Shown here one piece after another: positions 45,763-59,369 of a stretch of DNA of 64,000 bases; within the stretch, counting starts at the first letter, position 1, and each line of letters begins with the position of its first letter. The notes beneath the pieces are model-generated. The model was not told the DNA's origin and did no database searches. It saw only the letters and a list, made by a program, of their open reading frames with translations. The stretch spans positions 832,590,353 through 832,654,352 of the forward strand of contig CM057338.1 of the NCBI GenBank assembly GCA_030015575.1. Direction: 5' to 3'. The stretch is from Agapanthus africanus (Eukaryota > Streptophyta > Magnoliopsida > Asparagales > Amaryllidaceae). The translations under genes were made by a program, and so were the position numbers.

Positions 45763-47060
45763 GAGAAAAGTGGGAAAGAGAAAACTAGGGGCCACATATA
45801 TATGTGAATGGGAATGGGGTATCTGTTGTCATGAAGAGGAGAATGAGAACATGAGAAATGACCAACTCCATTGTCAGAATTATTATTATTATTATTATAG
45901 TTTATGGAAGTTTTAGAGATATTATAATCATGTATATCGATCTCATTAAAAAGGTTGAAAAAAGAAACAGGTTGTTTTCATGCCGTACATGGTTTTGGAT
46001 ATCCACCGCTATCAATGAGGATCGATCTCTGTATTCCTGTGGATGTGGAATTTACTTATATGTCCTTCCTATGTTCAAGACTCTTTTCCTGTGGATGTGG
46101 AATTTCCATGATTACCATTATATTGGATTGGTTTTTATTATTATTTTATTAATAAAGAAAAAAAGATGTGACAATCATGTTTGTGGATTTTAGTAAATAA
46201 AAATTTCATGAAAAGATTCTCAGAATACGGACAACGACCGGGTCCCTGGTATCTGGTTGTGTATACAACTCCGAACGTGGCATATCTGAAATAGTTAGTA
46301 TCTCGTTGGACTTGTTGGTGTAAACGAGCATACTGAAATTATTGGTTGTTACTCTCTTCTAGGTGGTCCTTTGGTCGTATCGTCTCATGTTAGCTGACAG
46401 GGTATCCTTTAGATGTCTCATGATCTCGGAGGTCTACTTTAGCTCTTTCACGGTTCTCTTTCGAATAAATTTTTCCGATTATGGATCCAAAAAATATGAT
46501 ATGGTCGAGCAAGAGATTTAAAATGACCAGTCAAGAATTAATATCTTATTTCCCAAAAAAGAGAAATTAAATAATAATGTCAAAAATGGGGATTGCCCAT
46601 AACTTCTTGCTAGAAAACACCGTGCACAACCATATGAGCAACTGTATCTATATGTTGTGCTTATAAACCGAATATATATGATATGCATTCACAATTCAAA
46701 ACTGCATCAATAGATCGGAACGGAGATTTCTTTTCCCGTATAATCTCATGAGGATCACGTGCCCTGTTGAGTTCAACATGGGTCCGTCCCAGCTGATATA
46801 TACTAAAGACTTAAAACCAATGCTTTTTGGTCACATATGGAGGTGTTCACAATTTTTTTGGGCAGCAACATAGACTGATTGAGTTTCATGCCCAAGTGTT
46901 TAGACCAAATTTTGAAAACTGTTTTTGGGACCAGTTTGTAAGATGACATCTTCAAATCCAGGTTATTTCCAAAATTATTGTAAATTCCTAGTTCCGTAAA
47001 TAAAATTTTTCCCATATTTTCCAAGTCCCCTTAATTGTTTTCTATTTTTTTCCTCTATAT
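45763..47060. other. Upstream region of PCO and intergenic sequence
   Basis: AT-rich; no gene seen. TTCCTGTGGATGTGGAATTT occurs twice near 46,036 and 46,087. Short frames here have no domain signal. Confidence 0.5.
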
Positions 47061-49717
47061 TTTTGTGTATGAATTTTGATGCTCATGTATATATTTATTT
47101 TTCTAAAATTCTGCCTAAAATAAAAAGCCCAAAAGAAAAAAAAATCCCGGCCCAAGCCCGGCCCAACCCTACCGACCCGGCCCCATGCTCCCATAATACC
47201 CGACCCGTTCCTTTCCCCACACCTTTTCTTTTCCCGCTTCTTCTTCCTTCTTCCTCACGTCGCCCCATGCCTCGCTCCTCGTTCGCCCCATGCCTTGCTT
47301 CTCGTTCGCGACCACGACCTCACGCCTCGACCCTCGATCTCACACGCACGCTCACGAACTCCCTCGACCTCGTCTCCCTCTCTCATACAAAGCCGAGCCC
47401 TCATCCCCACTGCCTCTCTTTTTCACTGCACCACTGCCTCCTCACCCAAAACTTTCCCCAGCCACCGAGCTCCGACCACTTTCCCCAACAGCTCCTCCTC
47501 CTCCTCTCATCGCCACCTCCTCGTCACCTTCCACTACCCGCCTGCACAATCGAACCCACCGCAACCCACCGCGAGCATCTCCGACCAACTCCATCTCCAT
47601 CACCGCAAACAGCCGACAGCCACTTCAAGCTCCCCTGCAACCTCCTCATCTCACCGTCGTCATCACTTCCATCACCTCCGGTCTTTCCCACTGCCATCGT
47701 CGTCGCTCGCATCGACCACCTCCAACAACCATGAACCCTTCCAAATAATCCGTCACCGCCGCCTCGCCTCAGCCGGCACACCAAAACCACCGTAGCCGTC
47801 GACCTCCCTGAGCTACTACCCCACAGCACTGAGATCGTCGCCTCCACCAACCACGACGAGCCCCAGCCCCCATCAAACCCAACCGAGCTTCATCCAAGCT
47901 CACACCGGAACCCCATTGCACGCCTCCACCGTTAGCCCTGATCGACCACAGCGCCGCCAACGCCCTCGAATAACCATCATCAGGCAAGTACACTACTTAC
48001 TTCATGCTGATTTTTACCTATTACAATTCGAAATACCAATAAATTCCATATATACACTTCGTGCGAATTAATATAATGCAAGTGTTCGATGCAAAACCCG
48101 AATGGAAAACCCCCGTTAATTTGACGGAAACTAATCACATAGGATGGCCCGGATAATAACGAACATATGATTTGGCAGGAAAATACGTTCTTTAATGACG
48201 TGATAGGCCTTTCCCAATTAGACCCGTAAAACTGAAATTTTCCCGTACCTGTAACTCGTAAAAATAACAGTTAATTGATTACAAATCGGAATGTTGCGTT
48301 CGAGGGCTCATATCGAAGCCGACTCGACGACCTAGAACCCTAACCCCATAAGAGTTTTAATTTGTTTCTATACTAAAAAGATGACGGAAACTGGTTCGGA
48401 GTGCGGCTCTGGACTGCAGTCCAGAGCAGCCCTGGCTGTTGATTCTCGTTTTGTAATGTTATCACTCTGCTGTATGAAAATGTTATGATACGGAACCCTA
48501 TACCATAGCGAAGATAAAATTGTTAGATAACCAATGAAAGTGATTTCATTCATTTCTACTATTGTTTACTATTTAAACTGTATTTTAGATCAACAGAACA
48601 TATAGCAGTCCCAAACAGGGACAGAACGTATACCCATTGTTGTACAGAGCATAACTCCCAGTACACCATGGATATCATCGATCTGTCTAGTGCGTTGGAA
48701 ACCTAACTGATAAACCTAAATTTTGTTCAACTATATCATCGCCTAATTTTGATCCCAACAGGATGAAAACTGCGTTGCGAAATGGATCTTCAGTTCAGGA
48801 ACTGAAATTCCAGCAGCGGACACTTAAAATGAGATGACTGTAACTTGCGAACCCGAAACCCGATTGACTTGAAATTAATTTTGTTGAACTTCCGACTGAG
48901 TTTAATTATTACCGCTTTTGTATCTTTTTGCTAAATTCTGAATGCATGATTTAATACGAATTTTCTATATTCATAAGATGCATAACGACTTGTACTGCAC
49001 ATAAACTGTTTAGCGACATGATTCATAGTTCTACCCGACTACAAGACCTTTAGTGATGGTGAACATTCGTGTTAATTCTTAGTGTATATTGCATTGTCGA
49101 ACGTGTACAGTATTGGTGTGGTTGTGTCAAGTACGCCAAGAATAGTGAGTGATTCGTGACAATGAACCATACAGTGAACAGTGAAAGAAATCGTGTTATT
49201 GATGCGTACTTGTACATAACTAGCTCATACTCATGAATAGTGAAACTTGGGTAAAAAGGGGGAAATCGAAGTGGAAAGAGAGTCGTATTTAGCGAGGTCA
49301 GTGATTTAGAGGATGATCATTCGAACAGCGACTCTTATATATGCTAGGTTGGGCCTAGCGGTCCGGCTGACAGGGTTATGTCCCGGGCAACAGCGGGCTG
49401 TAGTCTCGGGTATGTACGAGACCCTCGTTAAACATGATCCTCCTTTCCATAACTCGATTTCAAAAGTGACTTAGAGACCGATAGGGACACAGATCATATA
49501 TTGCATCAGTTAGTGACACATCGATTACCTGCATTTTATTTCCACTGTTATTACTTTCATTCTCTTGCTTTTGTTATTATTGTAATATTGCTATTATGTC
49601 GCTCTGACGACCTGAGTATGCATACTCAGACCTTGAGGAAGAAACAGTTCAGGAGTCAGACCTGCCCTTCGAGCTTGCGGAGATTTAGACGGTCGTGCCT
49701 CCAGTACCTTTATTGTT
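47061..49717 (+). repeat. C-rich and LTR-like sequence, probably an old gypsy LTR or leader
   Basis: 47,140-47,990 is strongly C-rich on the plus strand (CCCGGCCCAAGCCCGGCCCA and Pro/Ser/His-coding in all three frames), which keeps frames open by composition. 48,000-49,717 is AT-richer, with GGGCTGTAGTCTCGGGTATG and a CTCTGACGACCTGAGTATGC stretch of the kind seen late in plant gypsy LTRs. Element C interrupts it at 49,718. Assignment is weak. Confidence 0.35.
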
Positions 49718-51952
49718 TGTTGGAGATAGTGCCCTCAGAGTCAATTATTAGGTCACAGGTACGTGATTGTAATGATTGAGGGAGGACCTATCCCGGTAGG
49801 ACAGTCTTACTCGAGATGATAGTATGCTATCTGGTTTACCTTTATCATCGTGTACTGCTTTAGGTGACCTGACACGTCGCTATTACACGTTGATAGAGCC
49901 CCTAGGATTCTTGCTTGACCACCAGCAGTATGAGGGCGATCATATAAGTGGGAGCTGGGGGTCTATAAGCTTATCCTTAAAAGGTCCCTAGTCGTGGGAG
50001 TTTCGAGACTGGGCATCGATACTCCATTAGTAGACTAGTGTATACAGTCGAGACCCCGACGAGGGGCGGTGGCCGGTCTCACAAGCCACTGGTGTCAGTT
50101 GGATCACCTAAGATGTATACAGGTGCTCATTGGGTTATGAGTACACCGGACAGGACTCGCCGGGAACATGCTAGTTGGTCATATACCAGACGTCAGATGG
50201 CAGTTCCCTGGTGACATGTGTGCAGGTTAGTTCATCGACCTGGGGATCGTCATTTGTCTCGTGTGAGTTCCCACTGTACTTTGATTACTACCCTACCACG
50301 GCTCAAAGGAGTCGTGCAAACAGGTTTTAGTTGGGTACAGTCCCGAGCCACATGGAGGCAGTGAGCGTATCCTCAGGGGTTCGTCTCTCCCGGTATTGGG
50401 GGTGAGGTCGTGCTGTGTCTAGGAGAGCCATTACACAAAGTCCTTGGCCAAGGCAAGGAGATTTACTGGTAGGTATTCCAGTAGTATCTCAGGGTGTTCT
50501 GGGCTACACTCCGACACGACTTGTACCGCTTTTGGGGGTCTGACTTTTACCAACCCCCTAGGCCCGCCATGCGATACTCATAGACGAACGGACCGGACTG
50601 CACGGATATTGTCACTGACAGGCTCAGTAGGGTTGTCAGGCTGAGTTCACTCACAGACGTCCCTTTTTAGTCAATACTTGGTAGCCCGTTACGTATTGGC
50701 TTATACCTCTGACGTGCTAGTGGTTAAATCCACAACCGAGGTGTTGACGAGTCTTTAGAGTCCCCCACATTCAGTTACTCAGCTTTCGGGCGAAAGGTTG
50801 TAGAGGCCGTATGGAGATATGGCAAGGTCCGATCAGATACGTGCGGTATTGCACGGATCAGGATCGGACAGTCTGTACTATAGGCCGTATGGAAATATGG
50901 CAGGGTTCGATCAGATACGTACGGTATTGCACGGATCAGGATCGAACAGATATTACTAGCCGGCTTTGGTTTAAGCCGGATCCTAGTATAGTACAGTGTA
51001 GATTTTGTCTCATTGCATTTGTATTTCGGTCGGAATACAAATGCGGGTGTGTATGCACAGTATCGGGGTTTTCCTGTAATTTATTACGGGACCAGTTTTC
51101 TGGAGTTGCCAGTTTGCTTTTCGTTTCGGCCAATTTCCTTTGTTCCGTTCATTGGCCGAAGTTTGGTGGAGGAGGGTTTATTTGCATTGTTGCAAATAGG
51201 CTTTTGTGGAGGGGGTCTTTGCTTATTGTAGCATCATGATGGTTTTCATGATGTGCACCATCATTGACTTTTCTTTTCTCATCATGGTTGGACTTTGGGA
51301 GGTGATGATGGTGGTGTTGAGTGTGGGTTTGTTTTTGTGATGATTCTTTTTGCATGATGGCATTCTTTTCTCTCTCCATTGTATTATTGGTGTGATCTAT
51401 CTCATTCTATCACCTCACACTCTCATTCTCTCCACTCTAGTTGTCATGGCCGGCCACTTAAGGAAGTGGGCTGTCCAAGTTTTTGGAGGGTGGGGTTTTG
51501 TTCATATCATGTTCCAAAAATCCCCAAAAGCTCCTCCATATACTTCTTGTTCAATCCCTCCACCAATGGCAACCTCCACTACCCCAAAAAGAGACACAAG
51601 TTCTACTACACATTCTACAGCGAATCTTGGGCACGTCGAGTAGCCGGCTTCGTGCCCGAGTTGCCTCGGCATTGAGGTGGGAGCCCGTAAACAAAGTAGG
51701 CGATGTGGTGCACTTCCGGCGACAAGGAGGAGACGGGACTTTTCCGCAGGAGATCGGGACCATGACGAGAAGACCGGAGGACTTGGATCGTCGGTATATC
51801 TCCTTTCCCATCTTATTGTTAGCTAGGACTAGTTAGTGGTTCGATCCGGGTATTAGTGCGCGGCGGTTTGCCAGTCCAAGAAAATTAAAGTTATTCACCG
51901 CTTCCGCATTTGGCCGTCGGTTTGACGGCCGGGGCGCCACCGTGCACTTACA
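49718..51952 (+). repeat. 5' LTR of element C (2,235 bp)
   Basis: TGTTGGAGATAGTGCCCTCA to CACTTACA. It contains the LTR hairpin CACGGCTC-AAAG-GAGTCGTG (50,297-50,316) and a tandem duplication of about 75 bp at about 50,800-50,950. Confidence 0.9.
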
Positions 51953-51953
51953 G

Positions 51954-51965
51954 TGGTATCAGAGC
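51954..51965 (+). other. Primer binding site of element C
   Basis: TGGTATCAGAGC, one base after the LTR; identical to elements A and B. Confidence 0.9.
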
Positions 51966-52125
51966 CTCGCCATTAACTTAGTCTAGCTTTGTGTAGTGTG
52001 TTTTTCTGTTTCGATCGATCGAATATTCCAAAACTACATTTTTGTTAGCATCAGTTTTCTGTTGGAATTTTTTGGTGTCGAAAATTTTTTCAGGTTATAA
52101 AATATTGATGTACTGGAAAATCTAA

Positions 52126-52262
52126 GAGCTCTGTAAAAATTCGACGAAGTAACTCCACAGTGGGAACGCGGAACCGCCGCGAAAACCCCATTTCCGCCGC
52201 CCTTCCGCCGCACACTGTGGAGATCACTTCACCAATTTTTTACAGAGGCCTTCTGGGCTTAA
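52126..52262 (+). other. Long hairpin in leader of element C
   Basis: Arms about 52,126-52,185 and 52,190-52,262. Exact pairs include CTCTGTAAAAA and CTCCACAGTG with their complements, and GGAACCGCCGCG faces a GC-rich arm (CGGCGG on the complement). Sequence differs from the hairpins of A and B, but position and shape are the same. Confidence 0.72.
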
Positions 52263-53147
52263 AATATGGGTTTTGGAATATTAAAATTGGGCCCAGGATT
52301 TCTGTGAGTGCTACAGTTTTGATTGGGGGCCCACTTGTTAATTTTTGATCGATCGGATATTTTAAACACATTATTTCACAGTATTTACATTATATCTGCG
52401 ACCGTGAATGTCACTTGATCGGTAAATCCGGTCTAACTGCTATAGCCCGGTTAGACGGATTTGCGAACGTGACTTTCACGTTGATGTTTTGTTTTTGCTG
52501 TGATGTTGCGGATCGGTCGTGGGGGATAGCCTGGATGCAATGCTAGTACAGTTTTGTTGTATTATGTACATTTGATATTGCGGGGCGAGCGTCCGACATG
52601 TGGACTGCCGTCACTGCCTGTTTGTATTATTATTTTGGGGCATGACCTGGTTGCGGTCGATGTACCCGTTATATGTATATTTTACTTTCTGTACTAGGAT
52701 TGCCCCGCGAAGGGGTGCACGGATAGCCGGATTCTGGAGGGCAACAAGCCCGCATCTCATGGCATTGAGACGGAGGGGGCTTCACTCTAGGATTGGCGGG
52801 CTATTCGCCGCACTCGTAAGGGGTATAGGTTGACCCAGGAGGGGTGCCCAAGTTACCGGATTCCGTAAAGTGCTGGGTGGTCCATTCACGTTGCTGAAGG
52901 GGGCTGCCTCGCTTCAGGTTTTGGCGGGTAACTTGCCGCGCCCGTAGGGGTCTAGGATTTCATTGCACAGGCTATCCACACGACCAGGGGAACGTCGGGT
53001 TTCAGCGGCTCTGTGAAACCCGGGGATCCCAGATATCTGTATTGTTTCTGTGATGCTGTTCATTCTCTGTGATGTTGCATTTCTTTCACGCCTTGAGCGA
53101 AATATAATATATTGGTATATATATTAGTAGATGTCGTATATGTTTTG

Positions 53148-53232
53148 CATCCGCGCTAGTCCAGTCCCCGCTCTGTCGTTAGTTAGCTAACCTAACGGGT
53201 AATGACGGGACCCAGTGGCGAATGCGGATGGC
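53148..53232 (+). other. Conserved leader block of element C
   Basis: CCCCGCTCTGTCGTTAGTTA, AACCTAACGGGTAATGACGG and CAGTGGCGAATGCGGATGG match 10,905-10,987 and the complement of 1,704-1,785. Confidence 0.72.
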
Positions 53233-54280
53233 ATATACGTACATCAGTATATTTTCGTTCTTTTTGGTGTGATCAATTGATGGGACTGCGTTGATTCGGA
53301 TCAATGCAAGTTAAAACAAACCTAATCTGATGTTGTTGGAACACTTTTCAAAAAGCTGTTATTGCAAGGACGTTCACTTTTGTTTTGCATCGTGGTATTC
53401 AGTTGGAATATCCTGCTCCTCAGTCGACGAGGCAAGGGCCGAGATCCCTTCACCGGGAGTGACCCCTTGGACAAAAGTTTGCGTCAGGGCATTAACTTCA
53501 TTATAGCCGATTACTTTTGCTTTGCGCCGTGGTATTCATTTGGAATATCCTGCACCCCATTCTACGGGGAAAGAGCCGAGATCCCTTCACCGGGAGTGAC
53601 CTCTTTAGCAACGGTTTTCGTCACTATATTTCTAAAAAGCTATCCGTTCCTTCAACGATATCAAGTTCTTTACGTTAAAGGTTTTCGCCAGAAACCATTC
53701 GTAGCCCTCCGTCGTTTCATATGGGTAGTCAATAGTATTCAAGCTGTGTATGTTGGCCAAAGTCAAGGCACGGTGATTGGTAGCTATTGGATATTCATAT
53801 GCAGCATAGATAGATGCGTTGGTTTGGGACAGTCGTACTGCCATTTTGGCCAAAGTCAAGGGTATGTACGGGTGGATTCAAATTAACCTGGAGAATGACG
53901 GGTAGAACTTGACATGTGACTTATGATATGTTGGCCAAAGTCAAGGTCATAAGAGCATGGGGCAGAAATCACATCGGGAGTTTCAAAAGAACTGAAACTT
54001 GCCAGATATGCGCATACCTTCTGGAGTGTGATAGCGTGAGCGGATTCCGTCACGTTATCATGCAATGATAGTTGGATCCCGATTCCCACTGATGAGTTAG
54101 TTTACTCCTCGGGTGACCCCGACTAATTCTTTTTTCAGGTTTGGAGAAGAATTTGAGGTACAGTGGGAGGATTCCAGATTAGATAAATTGGTAACCATTC
54201 TGATCTAGGTTAGAGTGCACGCTGAGTGTTTCTTTTCTCTCTCTCTTTGGCAGCGACCATTAACCCGACCCTAAGACTAT

Positions 54281-55130
54281 GACTCAGTGACCAAGTTGAC
54301 CGAACCTTCTTAACACCGGCTTTTGGATTGTCAGAGTTGCTAACCTCATTGCCACTCCTACTTTTACCCTTTTCTCCAGGACACCCCGTATTACTACGAA
54401 CGTCCACTTCCATTGGACAAAACCATCGTATGGTTAGATACGAACTCGAAAGAATTTATTCGAGGATGGTTTCCGTTTCTGGAGAAAACGGATAGGATTA
54501 TTCAGTTGTCTTTTCCTTTTACCCTCTCTCAGGTTACGAGTACTCCTTGGTTTAGGGGTAGTACACCTATTACGCAAATTGGATTGTCTTCTTCCAAACC
54601 TTAGGCTGGTGCCGACCGGTAGGGAATGAAGAAAACCAATTAGCATAACGATGGTGTGCAGAAGGTATTAAGTTCAGACAAAGCAAGGGATTAGTAAGAG
54701 GGCAAAGTAAATTGCAACAGATATTCACGACCAAACCAAATATTTCGTTACCACTCCCACATCACCTTTGTATTTCTCCAGGACACTCCGTATCACTACG
54801 AAGATCCACAGTTTATTTGGATACTCCATCGTATGGTTATATACGAACTCGAATGGAACTTGTTCCAGTTCGGGGATGGATTCTGGTTCAGGAGAAATAG
54901 GAATAAGGTTTATTCGGTTGTCTTTTATCTTCACCCTCTCTCATTGCGAGTGTTCCTAGGATTGGGACAGTACACCCATTATGCTTATTGGATAGTCTTC
55001 TTCCAAACCATAGGCTGGTGCCGAACGGTAGGGAAGGAAGAAAACCATTTGGCCTAAAAGGGTGTGCAGAAGGTAAAGACTAAAGGCATATGAAGGGATT
55101 TGGAGAGGTGGCAAAGAATTATAAGGTTAC
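54281..55130 (+). repeat. gag position of element C, replaced by a duplicated module
   Basis: The expected gag start (54,281) reads Met-Thr-Gln-stop. From about 54,350 two direct copies of a 350-bp module follow (about 54,360-54,700 and 54,770-55,090), each with ATCGTATGGTTA, ATACGAACTCGAA and TTGGATWGTCTTCTTCCAAA. The same pair is found in element D. No protein was recognised. Confidence 0.65.
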
Positions 55131-55639
55131 AGTTGTGAATCTGAATAATGGAAAGGGCATTACTAGGAATACCAGGATACCCCATCGAAACATTTCAATG
55201 TTTCAGTCTCACTGTGTACTGTTAAAAGAAAACTGTTTTCCCGATTAGACACTTGCTCCAGGGTATGTATTTACCAGGTACGATTCTCACATCTGTATGG
55301 TTTTACAGATGATGAGTGGGAGTAAGTTATTGGGAATTGGGTGATTATCCTCATTATATCGGGATTCGTTGTAATCGGTGATATTTGAGGAAATCACCTG
55401 GGCTGTTTGCCGGTTGGCAAATATTTGGTTTTGAATATCCGCTGTTATGCACCAATTTCAAATTGCTATATCTGTACGTCTATTTTCATAGAGTGAGATA
55501 TACCTTTATGAAATTATGTCTACGACATTTACCTATATCAGTGGATGGTTAGGTAAGGAGCATTAAACAGCGGTGTAATTCTTCTTAACCATAAGTACAG
55601 ATTTCAACCTACAACACACAGTGAATGAGTTATCAGACT

Positions 55640-57660
55640 CAAGGGACTTATGCAGAGTATTGTATGTTGTCCAGGGTCCATCAGGACAGAGGGGTTGGTC
55701 CTCGTACTATATTCGGTTTACTTATGACTTCTCTAGTTTTTAGACAGGTGTTTCGTAGGAAACACAGGGTCCGAATTTTGAGAAGTTATAGGTATTTGAA
55801 TGGAGTAGAGAACCAGGTGTAGCAAGTATCGGGATTCTTCAAAGTGATCGAAGATGTAGATACTTGTATTTGGTATTCAGTTGATAGTAATGATTATGAG
55901 ATCTTGCTTCTCTTTCAGGTTACTCATAATTGGAAGCATTCCTAAGTTGAGTAACGCTGATCGGCCTCCTTCCATTTAGTTGACATGCGCTGGGGACAGC
56001 TGCATGATTTGAATCTGGTTCAATTAAATCAGTGCCTCTGTTTCTATATTGGATATAGAACAGTTCATATCTTAACGATGTTAAGGTACGGGGAGTTGTC
56101 CGGTTTATGATTAAAACCAGACACTGGACAACTCAAGGCACGTTTCTGTAATGGCTGTTTATGGGTTGACCCAGGCTATGACAAGGGTTGACTTTCTACC
56201 ATCTGGATGAACAATAGCGATATTGTTCTCGACTCGCCACAGTTTTATTAAAAATGGATTTTTTCAGAAAACAGTAGTGGGAGTATGGTAGAACTGGAAG
56301 TGATTCCAGAACCACAAACGATTACTGAAGATTTGATAAGGAACCTTAAGATTCAATCTGGATTGACATTCCATTGGCCACTCCGCAGATAAGGTGGGTA
56401 ACTTCAGGCACCCGAGAGGCACTACGGTAGCCTCAAGGACGGTGACAGGGAAGTTCTTGTTTACCCACAATTGCCATTGCTGTTGTTCCAGGTTACGAGA
56501 CCCGGCGGGAGGATGAGTATAGCGTCGTTCTAAACCAGTTTTAGAAGTGTACGTCTATATGATTCTGCCAGAGGGTTGTCGTAGTCAGTGGGAGCAGCGG
56601 AAGCATTGGTGGACAGGTTGCTTATGTCTATTTATAGACTAGAGCAGATGTAGCGGAGATAGATCATCTATTTCTGACGTGACAGTCATGGGTTTGACTT
56701 CATCAGAATAGGGGATAGATCTGTTGAGAAGGTAGTAGGGTGTGATATCCTGGTATTTGGATGATATACACAGAGTAGGAAAAGAAACTCCTACACTACA
56801 ATCGGTTATACTTTGGTCGTCACACAGTGGTTTCTCCACAAAGGAAATGGATTTTATATCTGACATACTAGTTACTAGATCTATGGTTTTAAATCTAGAT
56901 TTGGGTGGTTTCCCAATCAGGGTACTTGACAGCATTCTAAGAGTATTTAGGATGGACGACTCCTGGCACGGTAGTGTACCTGCAGGTAATGGAGTCACCC
57001 TCTCCAAAGGTGTCTTACAGACTAAAGGGGAGAGGGACGTGCATGATTGGCAGATCACTTGCTCAGGCAATTGAGTCAATCGTGAGATGTCAAGTACCAC
57101 ACCAGATGTTGTTCTTGCACTAGATGCAATAAGTTGACATTAATCCAATCCTGGAGAAACGGTTGGAAGCAGTTTTAGAACATAAGTAGATGTTCTAGGG
57201 ATATGATAACGACAGCCTTATTCAGGAGACAGTTATCATTCCAGGCTTCCAAGGTGACATGGACGACAAGGAGGTTGTCAGAGTTATAGTTTTCCTTCTG
57301 ATGAGGGGCAGTATTTTGGACAGGTGGTCCAAGGCAATACTGAGGGAGGCATGGCGCGCAGGATACTGATTAAGTTCAGTTGACAATACAGTCTAAGAAG
57401 TTTGGATTTGGAGTTCATTTATGAGCTAGGTCCCATCAGACATCCAGACATATTCTGAGACAGGTATTGCTCTTTTCGGGAGATGGCTTTCTCCGCGAAC
57501 TTGAGATATAGAGAGACATAGAAAGAAACAACTAAGCGGATCCACTCACTGAGGCTATTCCTCGAACGCAATAGTTCCGCAAACGAGCTTTGTGAGACTG
57601 ACTAGTAGAGGAGTTGGATGTTCGGTATCACACGGGCTGTGAGTATGCGACATCGCAATA
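55640..57660 (+). pseudogene. Decayed copia pol of element C
   Basis: Relics in the order of element B's pol: integrase region (55,790-56,000; GAGTAGAGAACCAGG and CTGATCGGCCTCCTTCC match NEVENQ and NAELPRS), linker (56,270-56,400; SGSMVELEVIPEPQ-like), RT (56,742-57,074; LDDIHRVGKETPTLQSV for the YVDD region, then FRMDDSWHG) and RNase H/C-terminus to 57,660. The catalytic YVDD is changed to YLDD in another context, and numerous stops break every domain. No complete enzyme can be made. Confidence 0.78.
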
Positions 57661-57673
57661 ATTAGCCTTGAGT

Positions 57674-57686
57674 GCAAGTGGGAGAT
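57674..57686 (+). other. Polypurine tract of element C
   Basis: GCAAGTGGGAGAT directly before the 3' LTR, the same as in element B. Confidence 0.8.
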
Positions 57687-59295
57687 TGTTGGAGATAGTG
57701 CCCTCAGAGTCAATTATTAGGTCACAGGTACGTGATTGTAATGATTGAGGGAGGACCTATCCCGGTAGGACAGTCTTACTCGAGATGATAGTATGCTATC
57801 TGGTTTACCTTTATCATCGTGTACTGCTTTAGGTGACCTGACACGTCGCTATTACACGTTGATAGAGCCCCTAGGATTCTTGCTTGACCACCAGCAGTAT
57901 GAGGGCGATCATATAAGTGGGAGCTGGGGGTCTATAAGCTTATCCTTAAAAGGTCCCTAGTCGTGGGAGTTTCGAGACTGGGCATCGATACTCCATTAGT
58001 AGACTAGTGTATACAGTCGAGACCCCGACGAGGGGCGGTGGCCGGTCTCACAAGCCACTGGTGTCAGTTGAATCACCTAAGATGTATACAGGTGCTCATT
58101 GGGTTATGAGTACACCGGACAGGACTCGCCGGGAACATGCTAGTTGGTCATATACCAGACGTCAGATGGCAGTTCCCTGGTGACATGTGTGCAGGTTAGT
58201 TCATCGACCTGGGGATCGTCATTTGTCTCGTGTGAGTTCCCACTGTACTTTGATTACTACCCTACCACGGCTCAAAGGAGTCGTGCAAACAGGTTTTAGT
58301 TGGGTACAGTCCCGAGCCACATGGAGGCAGTGAGCGTATCCTCAGGGGTTCGTCTCTCCCGGTATTGGGGGTGAGGTCGTGCTGTGTCTAGGAGAGCCAT
58401 TACACAAAGTCCTTGGCCAAGGCAAGGAGATTTACTGGTAGGTATTCCAGTAGTATCTCAGGGTGTTCTGGGCTACACTCCGACACGACTTGTACCGCTT
58501 TTGGGGGTCTGACTTTTACCAACCCCCTAGGCCCGCCATGCGATACTCATAGACGAACGGACCGGACTGCACGGATATTGTCACTGACAGGCTCAGTAGG
58601 GTTGTCAGGCTGAGTTCACTCACAGACGTCCCTTTTTAGTCAATACTTGGTAGCCCGTTACGTATTGGCTTATACCTCTGACGTGCTAGTGGTTAAATCC
58701 ACAACCGAGGTGTTGACGAGTCTTTAGAGTCCCCCACATTCAGTTACTCAGCTTTCGGGCGAAAGGTTGTAGAGGCCGTATGGAGATATGGCAAGGTCCG
58801 ATCAGATACGTGCGGTATTGCACGGATCAGGATCGGACAGTCTGTACTATAGGCCGTATGGAAATATGGCAGGGTTCGATCAGATACGTACGGTATTGCA
58901 CGGATCAGGATCGAACAGATATTACTAACCGGCTTTGGTTTAAGCCGGATCCTAGTATAGTACAGTGTAGATTTTGTCTCATTGCATTTGTATTTCGGTC
59001 GGAATACAAATGCGGGTGTGTATGCACAGTATCGGGGTTTTCCTGTAATTTATTACGGGACCAGTTTTCTGGAGTTGCCAGTTTGCTTTTCGTTTCGGCC
59101 AATTTCCTTTGTTCCGTTCATTGGCCGAAGTTTGGTGAAGGAGGGTTTATTTGCATTGTTGCAAATAGGCTTTTGTGGAGGGGGTCTTTGCTTATTGTAG
59201 CATCATGATGGTTTTCATGATGTGCACCATCATTGACTTTTCTTTTCTCATCATGGTTGGACTTTGGGAGGTGATGATGGTGGTGTTGAGTGTGG
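57687..59295 (+). repeat. 3' LTR of element C, truncated by insertion
   Basis: Matches 49,718-51,326 except at three sites (50,102/58,071; near 50,957/58,926; near 51,168/59,137). It stops after TGTGG at 59,295, where the next element begins with TGTTTC. Confidence 0.92.
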
Positions 59296-59369
59296 TGTTT
59301 CGCCCAATCAGAGCAAAGCTCTGTTTGAATTCAAAATTTAAATTTTTGAAGCAACGCTTCAAGTCTCAA

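Larger units (their letters stand above)
49718..59295 (+). mobile_element. Element C: very young but pol-dead copia element
   Basis: 5' LTR 49,718-51,952, PBS 51,954-51,965, internal region to 57,686, purine tract, then the 3' LTR from 57,687, cut at 59,295 by another insertion. The 1,609 alignable LTR bases show three differences and no indels (0.19%), so it inserted very recently. The leader keeps the hairpin, the conserved block and the triple motif of elements A and B. Gag stops at codon 4 and pol is a patchwork of stops and frameshifts. It must therefore have been moved by proteins of another element, plausibly one like A or B with the same PBS and purine tract. Confidence 0.88.

Noticed and set aside
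47063-47795. Three overlapping Pro/Ser/His-rich open frames of 152-223 codons
   Set aside because: All three frames are open at once because the strand is C-rich and stop-poor; there are no domains, and the sequence looks like an LTR or leader.
50811-51239. 142-codon frame conserved in both LTRs of element C (also 58,780-59,208)
   Set aside because: Identity of the two copies only reflects near-identical LTRs; the repeated MEIWQG peptide comes from a tandem DNA duplication of about 75 bp. No domain.
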